A DNA stretch of 32,050 bases. Source: Thermoanaerobaculia bacterium (GTDB taxonomy: Bacteria > Acidobacteriota > Thermoanaerobaculia > Multivoradales > JAHEKO01). Positions 16,265 to 23,924 of the stretch are shown here, in pieces; position 1 is the first letter of the stretch, and each line of letters opens with the position of its first letter. The translations under genes were made by a program, and so were the position numbers. Location of the stretch: NCBI GenBank assembly GCA_945787525.1, contig CALZJC010000002.1, positions 1 to 32,050 of the forward strand. The letters are read 5' to 3'. The notes beneath the pieces are model-generated. The model was given only the letters and a program-made list of their open reading frames with translations, made no database searches and was not told the DNA's origin.

Positions 16265-17507
16265 GGCCCAGCCGTTCGTGGGCTCCGGCCAGGTCGCCCG
16301 AGGTGAACGCCGCCATCAGCGAGATCTCGCCCGCCAGCACCGTGGCGCCGAGGATCTCGGCCAACCGCAACGAGCCGGCCCCCGGCTTGCCCGCTTCGGC
16401 TGCGGCGCCCAGCAGGGCCAGCGCCTCGCGCTGGGTGCTCAGCGCGGTGCCGCCGCCCACCACGCCGAGCGGCACGTCGGGCATGAAGATCGACGCCAGC
16501 ACACCGCCCTCGCCCGACGGCTCGACCGTGGTCATGCCCATCGAGCCCTCCACCACCTGCGCCACGTCCTGGCCGGTGGCGATGAAGAACGCCGCCAGCA
16601 CGTTGGCAAAGTGGGCGTTCGATCCCATCGCTCCGGCGGCGATCGAGCCGATCAGGTTCTTGCGGTACTGGACCTCGATCATCGCCTCGGCGCGGGTCTT
16701 GAGACAGCCCTCGAGGATCTCCGGCCCGAGCTGGACCTCGGCGTGGATCCGCTTGCCGCGGCCCTCGAGAAAGTTGATCGCCGACGGCTTCTTGTCGACG
16801 CAGTAGTTGCCCGACAGGGCGACGCAGCGAACGCCGGTCTCCGGCTCGATCAGCTGCTGCACGACCCGATCGCAGGCGATGGTTGCCATGTTCATGCCCA
16901 TGGCGTCGCCCGAGTGGAAACGGAATCGCACGAAGATCGAGGTTCCGATCGCCTGGGTCTTGATGTCGGCCAGACGCAGGAAACGGCTGGTGCCTTCGGC
17001 GACCTCCCGGATCCGTTGCTCGTTGTCGCTCAGCCAGGCGAGGAAGCGCTCGCTCTGCTCGAGGCCGCTGGCGCGAAACACCGGCGCGCGCGTCATGCCG
17101 ACGTCCTCCACCCGCACCAACGCGCCCCCGGCCTCGACGATCGCGCGGCAGCCCCGGTTGACGCTGGCGATGAGCGCGCCTTCGGTGGTGGCCAGCGGCA
17201 CGTAGAGAGTCTCTTCCGGCCCGACCATCCGGCCACGCACACTCAGCGGCCCGGCGACCCCGAGCGGCACCTGGCTGATGCCGATGAAGTTCTCGCAGTG
17301 GCGGCTCGCGGCGCGCTCGGCGTCCAGAGAGTAGCGCCCCGAGTGCTCCAAGCCGCTGGAGCGCAGCGCCTCGATGGCGCGCCGCCGCACGCCGGCCGCC
17401 TGTTCGGCAGTCAGCTCCGCGGGAAGATCGTGCAGACGCCGCTCGCCGGCAACGATCGACCGCACCAGCTGCGCCAGCTCGTCCGTCTGTATCTTGGCTG
17501 GATCCAC
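16245..17507 (-). CDS. hmgA: Hydroxymethylglutaryl-CoA reductase, class I type
   Basis: This 420-residue enzyme reduces HMG-CoA to mevalonate, the committed step of the pathway. The motifs are ENFIGISQVPLGVAGPL, VPLATTEGALIASVNRGCRAI (catalytic Glu), RFRFHSGDAMGMNM (cofactor region), NYCVDKKPSAIN (catalytic Lys), GGGTALSTQ, and a C-terminal AGEISLMAAFTSGDLAGAHERLGR containing the catalytic His. The VAGPL and DAMGMNM wording places it with the class I (archaeal/eukaryotic) reductases, which usually use NADPH, rather than class II (Pseudomonas type). There is no membrane domain. It starts at a GTG (17507) four bases after the isomerase gene, with GAGAGGATCTGAGCT upstream. HMG-CoA synthase is not in the window. 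Confidence 0.95.
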   Translation of the reverse strand: MDPAKIQTDELAQLVRSIVAGERRLHDLPAELTAEQAAGVRRRAIEALRSSGLEHSGRYSLDAERAASRHCENFIGISQVPLGVAGPLSVRGRMVGPEETLYVPLATTEGALIASVNRGCRAIVEAGGALVRVEDVGMTRAPVFRASGLEQSERFLAWLSDNEQRIREVAEGTSRFLRLADIKTQAIGTSIFVRFRFHSGDAMGMNMATIACDRVVQQLIEPETGVRCVALSGNYCVDKKPSAINFLEGRGKRIHAEVQLGPEILEGCLKTRAEAMIEVQYRKNLIGSIAAGAMGSNAHFANVLAAFFIATGQDVAQVVEGSMGMTTVEPSGEGGVLASIFMPDVPLGVVGGGTALSTQREALALLGAAAEAGKPGAGSLRLAEILGATVLAGEISLMAAFTSGDLAGAHERLGRGNGSS

Positions 17508-17510
17508 AGC

Positions 17511-18587
17511 TCAGATCCTCTCGCTGCGCCGTCGCAGGGGGGCGCGTCGAAGCGCCGTCAGATCGGCGGCACCGGCGCAGAACATGGCGATCTCGAGCTC
17601 ACGCACCACGCGCGCGGCGCGAGCCACCACCGCTTCGGCGGACTCGTTGGCGGCCTCCAGGAAACGCTGCGCCAAACCCACCAGGTCGGCGCCAAAGGCG
17701 ATCGCCTTGGCTGCATCGAGCCCGTTGCGCACGCCACCGCTGCCGATGACGGTGGCGCCGGGGATCGCCGACAGCTGGCGGATCGACAGCGGTGTCGGCT
17801 CGCCCCAGTCGGCAAACAGCTCACCGATATCCGCCTCGCCCGACCGTGCAGCCTCGATCCGGGCCCAGCTCGTGCCGCCGACCCCAGCGGTGTCGAAGAT
17901 CTCGACGCCCACCTCGAGCAGCCGGCGCGCCGTCGCCGCCGACAAGCCGCAACCGATCTCCTTGACGATGACCGGCACATCGAGCCGGCTCACCACGTGG
18001 CCGATCTTGGCCGCCAGCCCCGAAAAGTCGCACTGCCCCTCGGGCTGAATGGCCTCCTGCAGCGGGTTGAGGTGAAAGACCAGCGCGTCGGCGTCGATCA
18101 TCTCCACCGCCGCCCGGCACTGGTCGAGGCCAAAGCCGTAGTTGAGCTGCACCGCCCCCAGGTTGGCCAGAATCGGCACCGAAGGGGCTTCGGCTCGCAC
18201 GCGGAAGCTGTCCGCCAGCGACGGGTCCTCGATCGCGTTGCGTTGCGACCCGACGCCGAGGGCGATGCCGGCCTCTTCCGCCGCCCGCGCCAGATTGCGG
18301 TTGATCCGCATCGCCTCGTCGGTGCCGCCGGTCATACAGGAGATCAGCAGCGGCGCTCGCAGCGCGCGTCCCAGGAAGCTCGTCGAGATGTCGATGTCGG
18401 CGTAGTCGATCTCCGGCAGGGCCGCGTGCTCCAGCTCCCAGGCGTCGAAGTAGCTGCCAGCCACCTGCATTCGCCGGTCGAGCGCCAGCGCGATGTGCTC
18501 CGCCTTGCGATCGCGCTCCTCGGGCTCGCCGGAGGCGGTTGGCGGGTCAGGCGGCGCCACTGGAGACTGCGGCTTCATCGTTGGCAT
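17511..18587 (-). CDS. fni: Type 2 isopentenyl-diphosphate delta-isomerase (FMN-dependent)
   Basis: This 358-residue TIM-barrel flavoenzyme interconverts IPP and DMAPP using reduced FMN and Mg. The signature run is RDRKAEHIALAL near residue 25, SCMTGGTDEAMRINRNLA, GVGSQRNAIEDP, ANLGAVQLNYGFG, HLNPLQEAIQPEGQCDF (catalytic Gln), VKEIGCGLS, DTAGVGGTSWARIE and GSGGVRNGLDAAKA. The N-terminal 25 residues are Pro/Glu-rich and could be shorter if the ATG at 18578 is used. It is the first gene of the mevalonate operon, 48 bases downstream of the phosphatase gene. Its presence gives the operon everything needed from HMG-CoA to both C5 diphosphates, if the decarboxylase/IPK branch operates. Confidence 0.95.
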   Translation of the reverse strand: MPTMKPQSPVAPPDPPTASGEPEERDRKAEHIALALDRRMQVAGSYFDAWELEHAALPEIDYADIDISTSFLGRALRAPLLISCMTGGTDEAMRINRNLARAAEEAGIALGVGSQRNAIEDPSLADSFRVRAEAPSVPILANLGAVQLNYGFGLDQCRAAVEMIDADALVFHLNPLQEAIQPEGQCDFSGLAAKIGHVVSRLDVPVIVKEIGCGLSAATARRLLEVGVEIFDTAGVGGTSWARIEAARSGEADIGELFADWGEPTPLSIRQLSAIPGATVIGSGGVRNGLDAAKAIAFGADLVGLAQRFLEAANESAEAVVARAARVVRELEIAMFCAGAADLTALRRAPLRRRSERI

Positions 18588-18640
18588 CGGTTCATGGCTC
18601 GCGGGCGCGAAGCAGCGAGAGGCGGACCAATTATCTTACT
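18588..18640 (-). promoter_or_regulatory. Possible promoter region for the mevalonate operon
   Basis: On the minus strand GATAAT (plus 18630-18635) sits in an AT-rich island (AAGTAAGATAATTGG) right after the phosphatase stop and about 43 bases before the isomerase start. It matches TATAAT at five of six positions. I see no convincing -35 box, so the call is weak, but such an AT-rich patch is rare in this window. Confidence 0.28.
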
Positions 18641-20003
18641 TTGGCGGCGAGGAGGCCGCCAGCGGTGCCAGGGCTTCGTCGAAGCGCACCGGCCCGCTCA
18701 GCGGCAGCCGCGGATCGTCCGTCATCAGGAAGCCCAGGCTGGCGGCGCGCTCCAGGGAGCCATGGGTCCAGCGCAGCCGGCCACCGGTCAAACGCGCCGC
18801 GCGCTCGGTCTTGCGCGCCCCGAACATATGCCCCGGGCCGGTCGAGCAGAGAACCGATGCCGGGTTGTCCACCAGCTCGAAGCTACGCGCCAGCCGGTGC
18901 AGCGCGTCGGGGTAGCGATGATCCGCGGTCGCCTCGAACCACCAGCGGTCGTCGCGCCACGAGCCGTCCGCCAGCTCGCCGTACTGCAACGGATCGCCGC
19001 CCCCCGGCCGGTAGCGCCATTCGGTACCGGCAGGTCCTGCGCGACGTTCGAACGACGCTTCGCCATCATCGTCCACCACCACCCATGACCCGGGCTCTCG
19101 GCGCACGCACAGATCGACGCCGTCGATTGCCGCGACGACGCTGGCCACCTCCGGCTCCATGCCCTCCGCGGTGTAGATCTCGAAGCTCGAGACCAGGCCG
19201 AAGGGCGTCAGCGCCACGTCGCGGGGGCCTTCGAGACGCCGGCGATAGCGAAAGCCGGCTTCGCGCAACCCGCGCTTGACCGGCTTGAAGACGTTGCGCA
19301 GCGGCTCACCTCCTGCCAGACCGTGATCCGAGAACAGCAGGACGTAGAACGGTCGCTGCCGGCGGGCCTCCGCCAGCATCTGTTCGAGGTCGGCCAGCAC
19401 GCCTTCGAACGCCTGCGGCCCCTGGAGATGCGCCAGGGTGTCGGTCGCGCCGTTGTAGACGTAGAAGACCGGCTTGTCCGAGCGCAGGAACGCGGCGATG
19501 GCGCGCTCGAACCAGCCGCGGGTCGCCTTGGCGGGCCGCAGGGCGGCCAGCATCCTCCGCGCCGGGCTCTTGCGGTTCCAGTCGAAGTAGTCGCGCCACT
19601 CGAACGGGATGCGGAAGTAGCTGAATAGCATGCCGCCCACCACCTGGCGTCGCTGCCAGTCGAAGAAGCGCGCCTCATAGCCGGGCGACTGCTCGAGCCC
19701 CAACGGGCGCAGGATGCCGCCAAAGGCGATACTGGTGGTCGAGGGGAAGCTGCTGATCAGCGGCACCGGCCCGCGCAGCCCGGCCAGCACACGGCGCTCG
19801 CCCCTCGCCGGGTCGGCGAACCGGGCCGCCGTGTCATAGGGCAGGCAGTCGAAGGCGATGACCAGGGTAGGTGGCGGTTCCTCCACCGCCCCGCCGGCAG
19901 GAGCCACAACCATCACGAGGGCGCCGACTAGAATCGACGCCAGCCCGCGGCCGGACCGACGGCCGCCTGACGCTCCGCCCACCGCCATCTGCGCAAGATA
20001 CAA
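18636..20003 (-). CDS. Secreted alkaline phosphatase superfamily protein (type I phosphodiesterase/sulfatase-like)
   Basis: This protein of up to 455 residues has a signal peptide (LASILVGALVMVVAPAGGAVEE), so it probably acts in the periplasm. The metal and catalytic residues of the alkaline phosphatase superfamily are visible: TLVIAFDCLPYDT (first Asp), SFPSTTSIAFGGIL (Thr/Ser nucleophile), VYNGATDTLAHLQG (Asp/His pair), LLFSDHGLAGG (Asp-His), and GPGHMFG near the C-terminus (last His). The set fits nucleotide pyrophosphatase/phosphodiesterase or phosphoglycerol-transferase-like hydrolases, but the substrate is unknown. The start is either 20003 or Met6 (19988), which leaves more room for the divergent gene beginning at 20005. 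It lies upstream of the mevalonate operon on the same strand and could share transcripts with it. Confidence 0.82.
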   Translation of the reverse strand: MYLAQMAVGGASGGRRSGRGLASILVGALVMVVAPAGGAVEEPPPTLVIAFDCLPYDTAARFADPARGERRVLAGLRGPVPLISSFPSTTSIAFGGILRPLGLEQSPGYEARFFDWQRRQVVGGMLFSYFRIPFEWRDYFDWNRKSPARRMLAALRPAKATRGWFERAIAAFLRSDKPVFYVYNGATDTLAHLQGPQAFEGVLADLEQMLAEARRQRPFYVLLFSDHGLAGGEPLRNVFKPVKRGLREAGFRYRRRLEGPRDVALTPFGLVSSFEIYTAEGMEPEVASVVAAIDGVDLCVRREPGSWVVVDDDGEASFERRAGPAGTEWRYRPGGGDPLQYGELADGSWRDDRWWFEATADHRYPDALHRLARSFELVDNPASVLCSTGPGHMFGARKTERAARLTGGRLRWTHGSLERAASLGFLMTDDPRLPLSGPVRFDEALAPLAASSPPK

Positions 20004-20004
20004 G

Positions 20005-20898
20005 ATGCCGGCCCGACTCGGTTCCGCTCACTCCCCTGCGAGGCGCGCGGCGCTGGTCGGCATTGCGGCGCTCGTGGCCAGCGTCGCGATCGCCGAACCG
20101 CCGCAGACGCTGGTTGCTCGTGGCGACGACGCCTGGGAGCGGCGAGCCGAGGGCCGCCGAGGCGATCGCGCCGACACCGGGCCGATCGGCGAGGCGGTCT
20201 CAGCCTACGAGCGTGCGCTCGAAGCCTCGCCCGACTCCATCGCGATCCGCGAGCGCCTGCTGCGCGCCCTCTACTTCCAGGGCCAGTACGCCGCGGACGG
20301 CCCGCCCAGGCGTGCCATCCACGCGCGGGGCCACGAGCTGGCCCAGGAGGGGATTGCTCGACTCTCCACCGGCCTCGGCCGGGCCACGCCGCTCGATGTG
20401 CGCTCGCCCGAAGAGACCGCCGCGGCCGTCGCCGATCGGCCCGAGTCGGCGGCGCTGTTCTTCTGGGCAGCGGGTCACCTGGGTCTCTGGGCCGAGATGA
20501 TCGGCAACTTCACCGCTGCCCGCCAAGGGGTGGCGGGCAGGATCCGGGACTACGCGAAGGCCGCTGTCCTGATCGATGAACGGTACGAGACCGCGGGCGG
20601 CCATCGCATCCTGGGAAGGCTTCACACAGAGGCCCCGCGCATCCCGTTGATCACCGGCTGGGTCGACCGCGACGTCGCGGTGGCCAGTCTCGAGCGAGCG
20701 CTGGCTCTGGCTCCGGGCGATCCGTGGAATCGCCTCTACATGGCGGACGCCCTTCTGCGCTTCAGGCCGCGACGGCGAGACGAGGCGGTGGCGATGGTCG
20801 AAGCGCTGATCGCCGATCTGCCGCGGCCCGGCAAGATCCTCGAGGACAGGAAGACCCTTGCCGATGCACGGCGACTGCTGGCCGAGACGCGTCGCTAG
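20005..20898 (+). CDS. TatT-like TPR protein (TRAP transporter TatT component family), exported
   Basis: The start is the ATG at 20005 (MPARLGSAHSP); the track start at 19858 reads antisense through the phosphatase. The 297-residue product has a signal peptide (RRAALVGIAALVASVAIAE). Helical TPR-like repeats follow: GEAVSAYERALEASPDSIAIRERL, then FWAAGHLGLWAEMIGNFTAARQG, YAKAAVLIDERYETAGGHRILGRLHTEAPRIPLITGWVDRDVAVASLERALALAPGDPWNRLYMADALL. The arrangement 'A-x(n)-Y-x-AGGH-x-x-LGRLH-x-x-P-x(n)-W-x(n)-A-x(2)-S-L-E-x-A-L' resembles TatT periplasmic TRAP-associated proteins. No TRAP transporter gene is nearby, so a general TPR scaffold is possible. Its stop and the YchF stop are separated by one base (convergent). 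Confidence 0.65.
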   Translation: MPARLGSAHSPARRAALVGIAALVASVAIAEPPQTLVARGDDAWERRAEGRRGDRADTGPIGEAVSAYERALEASPDSIAIRERLLRALYFQGQYAADGPPRRAIHARGHELAQEGIARLSTGLGRATPLDVRSPEETAAAVADRPESAALFFWAAGHLGLWAEMIGNFTAARQGVAGRIRDYAKAAVLIDERYETAGGHRILGRLHTEAPRIPLITGWVDRDVAVASLERALALAPGDPWNRLYMADALLRFRPRRRDEAVAMVEALIADLPRPGKILEDRKTLADARRLLAETRR

Positions 20899-20899
20899 C

Positions 20900-21991
20900 C
20901 TAGGTAAACAGGAACTCGATCACGTCGCCGTCCGCCACCCGGTAGTCACGCCCCTCGGTGCGGAGCCGGCCGCGCAGGTGCAGCTCGTGCATGCTGCCCG
21001 CCGCCACGAGCTCTTCGGCGCTCGCCACCTGGGCACGCACAAAGCCGCGTGCCATATCGGTGTGCACGCTGCCGGCCGCCTGGCGGGCGCTGCTGCCGTC
21101 GGCGATCTCCCAGGCTCGCAGCTTGCCGTGAACGACGGTATAGAACCGGATCAGCCCCAGGTAGCGGAACGACGCCTCCACCAGCCGGTCGAGGCCGCTC
21201 GCCTGGATACCGAGCTCGACCATGAACTCGGCGCGCTCGGCGGGCTCCAGCTGGAGCAGCTCCCACTCGATCTTCGCCGAGATCGCTACCGCCTCGGGCG
21301 GCCGGCCAGCGGCCCCCAGGCCGGCGATCGCCGCCAGGGCCTTGTCTGGATCGCCCACCTCCTCCTCGCCGATGTTGGCCACGTAGAGCTGCGGCTTGGC
21401 GGTCAGCAGACCGAGCGCCTTCATCTGGCGCACGATCGTCTCCTCCAGCCCCAGCGACCGAAGCGGCTCGCCGCGCTCGAGGCACCGCCGCAGCTTCTCG
21501 AGTCGTTCGAGCTCGGCCGCCGCATGGGCCGGATCGGACTTGGCCTGCTTGCGCCGCTTGTCCAGCGCCTTTTCGACCAGCTCCAGGTCGGCCAGGGCCA
21601 GCTCGGTCTCGACGATGCCGGCGTCACGAACCGGATCGACGCTGCCCGTCACGTGTGCCACCTCGGGCTGGGCGAAGCAGCGCAGCACATGAGCCAGGAC
21701 GTCCACCTTGCGGATCTCGCCCAGGAACCTGTTGCCCAACCCTTCCCCCTTGTGAGCACCTTCCACGAGACCGGCGATATCGACGAAGCGGATCCTGCAG
21801 GGCGTCGTCTCCTGCGGCCCGAGGAGCTCGCGCAGGCGCTCGAGCCGCGGATCGGGTACCGGCACCATGCCGACGTTGCGGTCGATCGTGGTGAACGGGT
21901 AGGCAGACACATCCGCCGCGCCCGCCGTCAGCAGGTTGAAAAGCGTCGATTTCCCAGCATTGGGAAGGCCGATGATGCCGACGGCGAGCAT
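20900..21991 (-). CDS. ychF: Redox-regulated ATPase YchF (Obg family)
   Basis: This 363-residue YchF/OLA1-family P-loop protein hydrolyses ATP rather than GTP. It associates with ribosomes and dampens stress responses in E. coli. The P-loop is GLPNAGKSTLFN (residues 8-19), switch II is RFVDIAGLVEGAHKGEGLGNRFL, and the base-specificity segment NIGEEEV replaces NKxD, as in ATP-specific members. A central coiled-coil insert (KALDKRRKQAKSDPAHAAAELERLEKL) and a C-terminal TGS domain (LIRFYTVVHGKLRAWEI to DGDVIEFLFT) complete the usual architecture and length. It is transcribed alone or behind the NUDIX-MBL gene, 251 bases upstream on the same strand. Confidence 0.97.
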   Translation of the reverse strand: MLAVGIIGLPNAGKSTLFNLLTAGAADVSAYPFTTIDRNVGMVPVPDPRLERLRELLGPQETTPCRIRFVDIAGLVEGAHKGEGLGNRFLGEIRKVDVLAHVLRCFAQPEVAHVTGSVDPVRDAGIVETELALADLELVEKALDKRRKQAKSDPAHAAAELERLEKLRRCLERGEPLRSLGLEETIVRQMKALGLLTAKPQLYVANIGEEEVGDPDKALAAIAGLGAAGRPPEAVAISAKIEWELLQLEPAERAEFMVELGIQASGLDRLVEASFRYLGLIRFYTVVHGKLRAWEIADGSSARQAAGSVHTDMARGFVRAQVASAEELVAAGSMHELHLRGRLRTEGRDYRVADGDVIEFLFT

Positions 21992-22081
21992 GGTCGCGAA
22001 AAAAAACCGGCTCCGTTTGTCAGAAAAAGGGCCTCAGCGGCAACTAGGACTAGTGGAGGGCAGCGCCGTCGCTGATCTTCC

Positions 22082-22218
22082 GACCGACCCCAATTTTTCA
22101 GGGTCGGTCCAGCGAGCGCCGCAAGGCGCTAGGCGCGGTCCGACCCTGTCAGGCGACTTCTCTCTGGGCGCTGTCCTCCCATTCGAACATCCCGGGCGGG
22201 CACTTCGGTGTCCGCCCG
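22082..22218 (+). other. Hairpin-rich intergenic region; candidate structured RNA
   Basis: The 251-base gap 21992-22242 holds no convincing gene. It contains a perfect 9-bp stem GACCGACCC/GGGTCGGTC (22082-22109), a hairpin AGCGCC-GCAA-GGCGCT (22115-22130) with a GNRA loop, and an 11-bp hairpin CGGGCGGGCAC-TTCG-GTGTCCGCCCG (22193-22218) with a UUCG loop. CAGGGTCGGTCC and GGTCCGACCCTG also pair around the middle hairpin. Both stable tetraloops are read on the plus strand, opposite to the flanking genes. It could also simply be terminator plus repeat material after the NUDIX-MBL gene. Confidence 0.4.
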
Positions 22219-22242
22219 ATCCCCTTTCGGCCAGCTGGAGGT

Positions 22243-23832
22243 TCATCGCTGCACCCTTCCGGTGCGCTCGAGCCGGTCGAGATGGGCGGCGATCTGCCTC
22301 TCGGCGAGGGGCCGGGCGGCCGGCGCGAGGTCCGGATAGACCTCGCCCAGCATTCCCGAGGGCTCCGACCGGCCACCTTCCCACGCCTCGAGCACCCTCG
22401 CCTCGCGCCACAACCGATGACGGGCGTAGGCGCGCAGCTTCTCCTCGGCGTCGCCCAGCACCGGGCCGTGCGCCGGGAACAGGAACCGCGGCCGCAAGCC
22501 GGCCAGGCGCTCCAGAGAAGCCAGGTAGTCGGTCATGTCGCCCTCCGGCGGGTCGATGACGATGGTGCCGAATCCGGCGACCATGTCACCGGCGATGAGC
22601 ACGTCCCGGCTCTCTTCCAGAAAGCACAGATGCCCCCGGGCGTGGCCGGGCGTGTGGATCACCCGCAGGGCAAAGGGCGGGTCGTCGCCCAGCTCGAAAC
22701 GCGCCCCCTCCTCCAATCGGCCATCCACGGCGACGCCCCGTTCGGCGAGCCGCTCGGCGGTCAGCGGGTGGCAGAGCACCGGGCAGCCCAGCCTGCGGCG
22801 CAGCCACTCCAGGCCGCCCACGTGGTCCGGATGATGGTGGGTGAGCCAGATGGCGATCACCCGCCGTCCCAGGCGCTCCCGAGCCGCGGTCAGCGAGGCC
22901 AGGAGCCGTTCCAGCTCCGCGGGGTGGGGGCAGCCGGGATCCACCAGCACCGCGTCACCGGTGCCCAGAAGGAAAGTGTTGGTCCGTGACGCCGGCGGCA
23001 GCGTCGGCGTGGGCAACGGAAACATCACCACCCCGGGAGTGAACTCCAGCCGGCGGTACGGACCCAGATTCGCCTCCGAGGAGTCCAGCAGGCGGCCGAT
23101 TCCGTCCTCCGGGCCGTCCTCCGCCAGTACGGTCAGCAGGTGCAGGATGGGCGGCGCGGCCAACAGCTCACCCCGCCGCCAACGCTCGAGCGCCCGCCGG
23201 GGCTCGATCCACTCCCCCAGCTCCGCCTCGCCGCCTGCCGCCACCGGCTGCCAACTGCGGCGGCTATCCCACTCCAGCAGGAAGAAGCGGTTGTCGAAAC
23301 GCAACGGGCCCAGCGGCGGTGTCAGCCAGCGTCCGGCGTAGACCAGCCGGTCGACGGCAATCTGCAGGCACAGGTCGGCAACGACATCGGCGAAGGTCGT
23401 CTCGCCCGCCAGCATCGCGCGCCTGGCCGCCGCCAGCCGTTCAGGCGACTCGCCCGCCAGCGGCAGGACACCGGCCTCCTCGAACAGCTCGCGCAGAGCG
23501 CAGGCCGCCACGCCCGGAGGCATCTCCGGCCCCAGCTCACCGACGCCGTCCAGCACCTTCTCCGGAATGCCCGCCGCGGGCGGGCCCAGCCCGAGTCCAG
23601 AGGGCTCGCCGTCGAGCTTCAGCTCGCTGTCCGCGCGCCCCAGTCCACCGCCCGGAAAGGCGAACCAACCACCCATGAAAGCCATCGAGCGCGCGCGCTG
23701 CACCCAGAAGACCTCCAGCCCGACGCCGGCCCGTCGCCAGAGCACCGTCGCGGCAGAGGCCCGAGGCGGCCGCGGCGGCGGCAGGGTTCCTCCGGCCGCC
23801 AGGGCCCGCTCGTAGAGGCTCGGCTCGGACAC
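22243..23832 (-). CDS. NUDIX hydrolase - metallo-beta-lactamase (LACTB2-like) fusion protein
   Basis: This 529-residue protein has two enzymes in one chain. Residues 1 to about 245 form a NUDIX domain: GGWFAFPGGGLGRAD opens the box and ACALRELFEEAGVLPL supplies the REx2EE metal motif. A long insert sits between them, as in NUDT19/CoA-diphosphatase relatives. From about residue 265 follows a metallo-beta-lactamase domain with THHHPDHVGG (HxHxDH), HTPGHARGHLCF, and AGDMVAGFGTIVIDPPEGDMTDYLASL, the pattern of LACTB2/ribonuclease-like hydrolases, then a helical tail of winged-helix type (AERQIAAHLDRLERTGRV). The fold assignments are firm. Substrates (acyl-CoA or nucleotides; RNA or thioester) are not. 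The start at ATG 23832 follows a purine-rich AAAGAGTACCCC region weakly. A hairpin follows the stop. Confidence 0.9.
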   Translation of the reverse strand: MSEPSLYERALAAGGTLPPPRPPRASAATVLWRRAGVGLEVFWVQRARSMAFMGGWFAFPGGGLGRADSELKLDGEPSGLGLGPPAAGIPEKVLDGVGELGPEMPPGVAACALRELFEEAGVLPLAGESPERLAAARRAMLAGETTFADVVADLCLQIAVDRLVYAGRWLTPPLGPLRFDNRFFLLEWDSRRSWQPVAAGGEAELGEWIEPRRALERWRRGELLAAPPILHLLTVLAEDGPEDGIGRLLDSSEANLGPYRRLEFTPGVVMFPLPTPTLPPASRTNTFLLGTGDAVLVDPGCPHPAELERLLASLTAARERLGRRVIAIWLTHHHPDHVGGLEWLRRRLGCPVLCHPLTAERLAERGVAVDGRLEEGARFELGDDPPFALRVIHTPGHARGHLCFLEESRDVLIAGDMVAGFGTIVIDPPEGDMTDYLASLERLAGLRPRFLFPAHGPVLGDAEEKLRAYARHRLWREARVLEAWEGGRSEPSGMLGEVYPDLAPAARPLAERQIAAHLDRLERTGRVQR

Positions 23833-23924
23833 CTCGAAAGAGTACCCCAGCAGCGCGTGGTGGCCGCAGCGCGCCGCGCGGGATGCTTGCCGCCGGCCGA
23901 GGCCGCGGATAGATTGGGCTCACC

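Noticed and set aside
16278-19088. 936-residue plus-strand ORF
   Set aside because: It is antisense to HMG-CoA reductase, fni and part of the phosphatase gene. It is His/Gln/Arg-rich with no domain, as expected for a shadow in GC-rich DNA.
22180-22200. ATTCGAAC resembling a tRNA T-loop
   Set aside because: The flanking bases do not form T-arm or acceptor stems on either strand.
22149-22376. Minus-strand ORF ending GIGRTPKCPPGMFEWEDSAQREVA
   Set aside because: The end looks protein-like, but most of the ORF is a shadow of the NUDIX-MBL gene. I cannot link the tail to any family, and the region is hairpin-rich.
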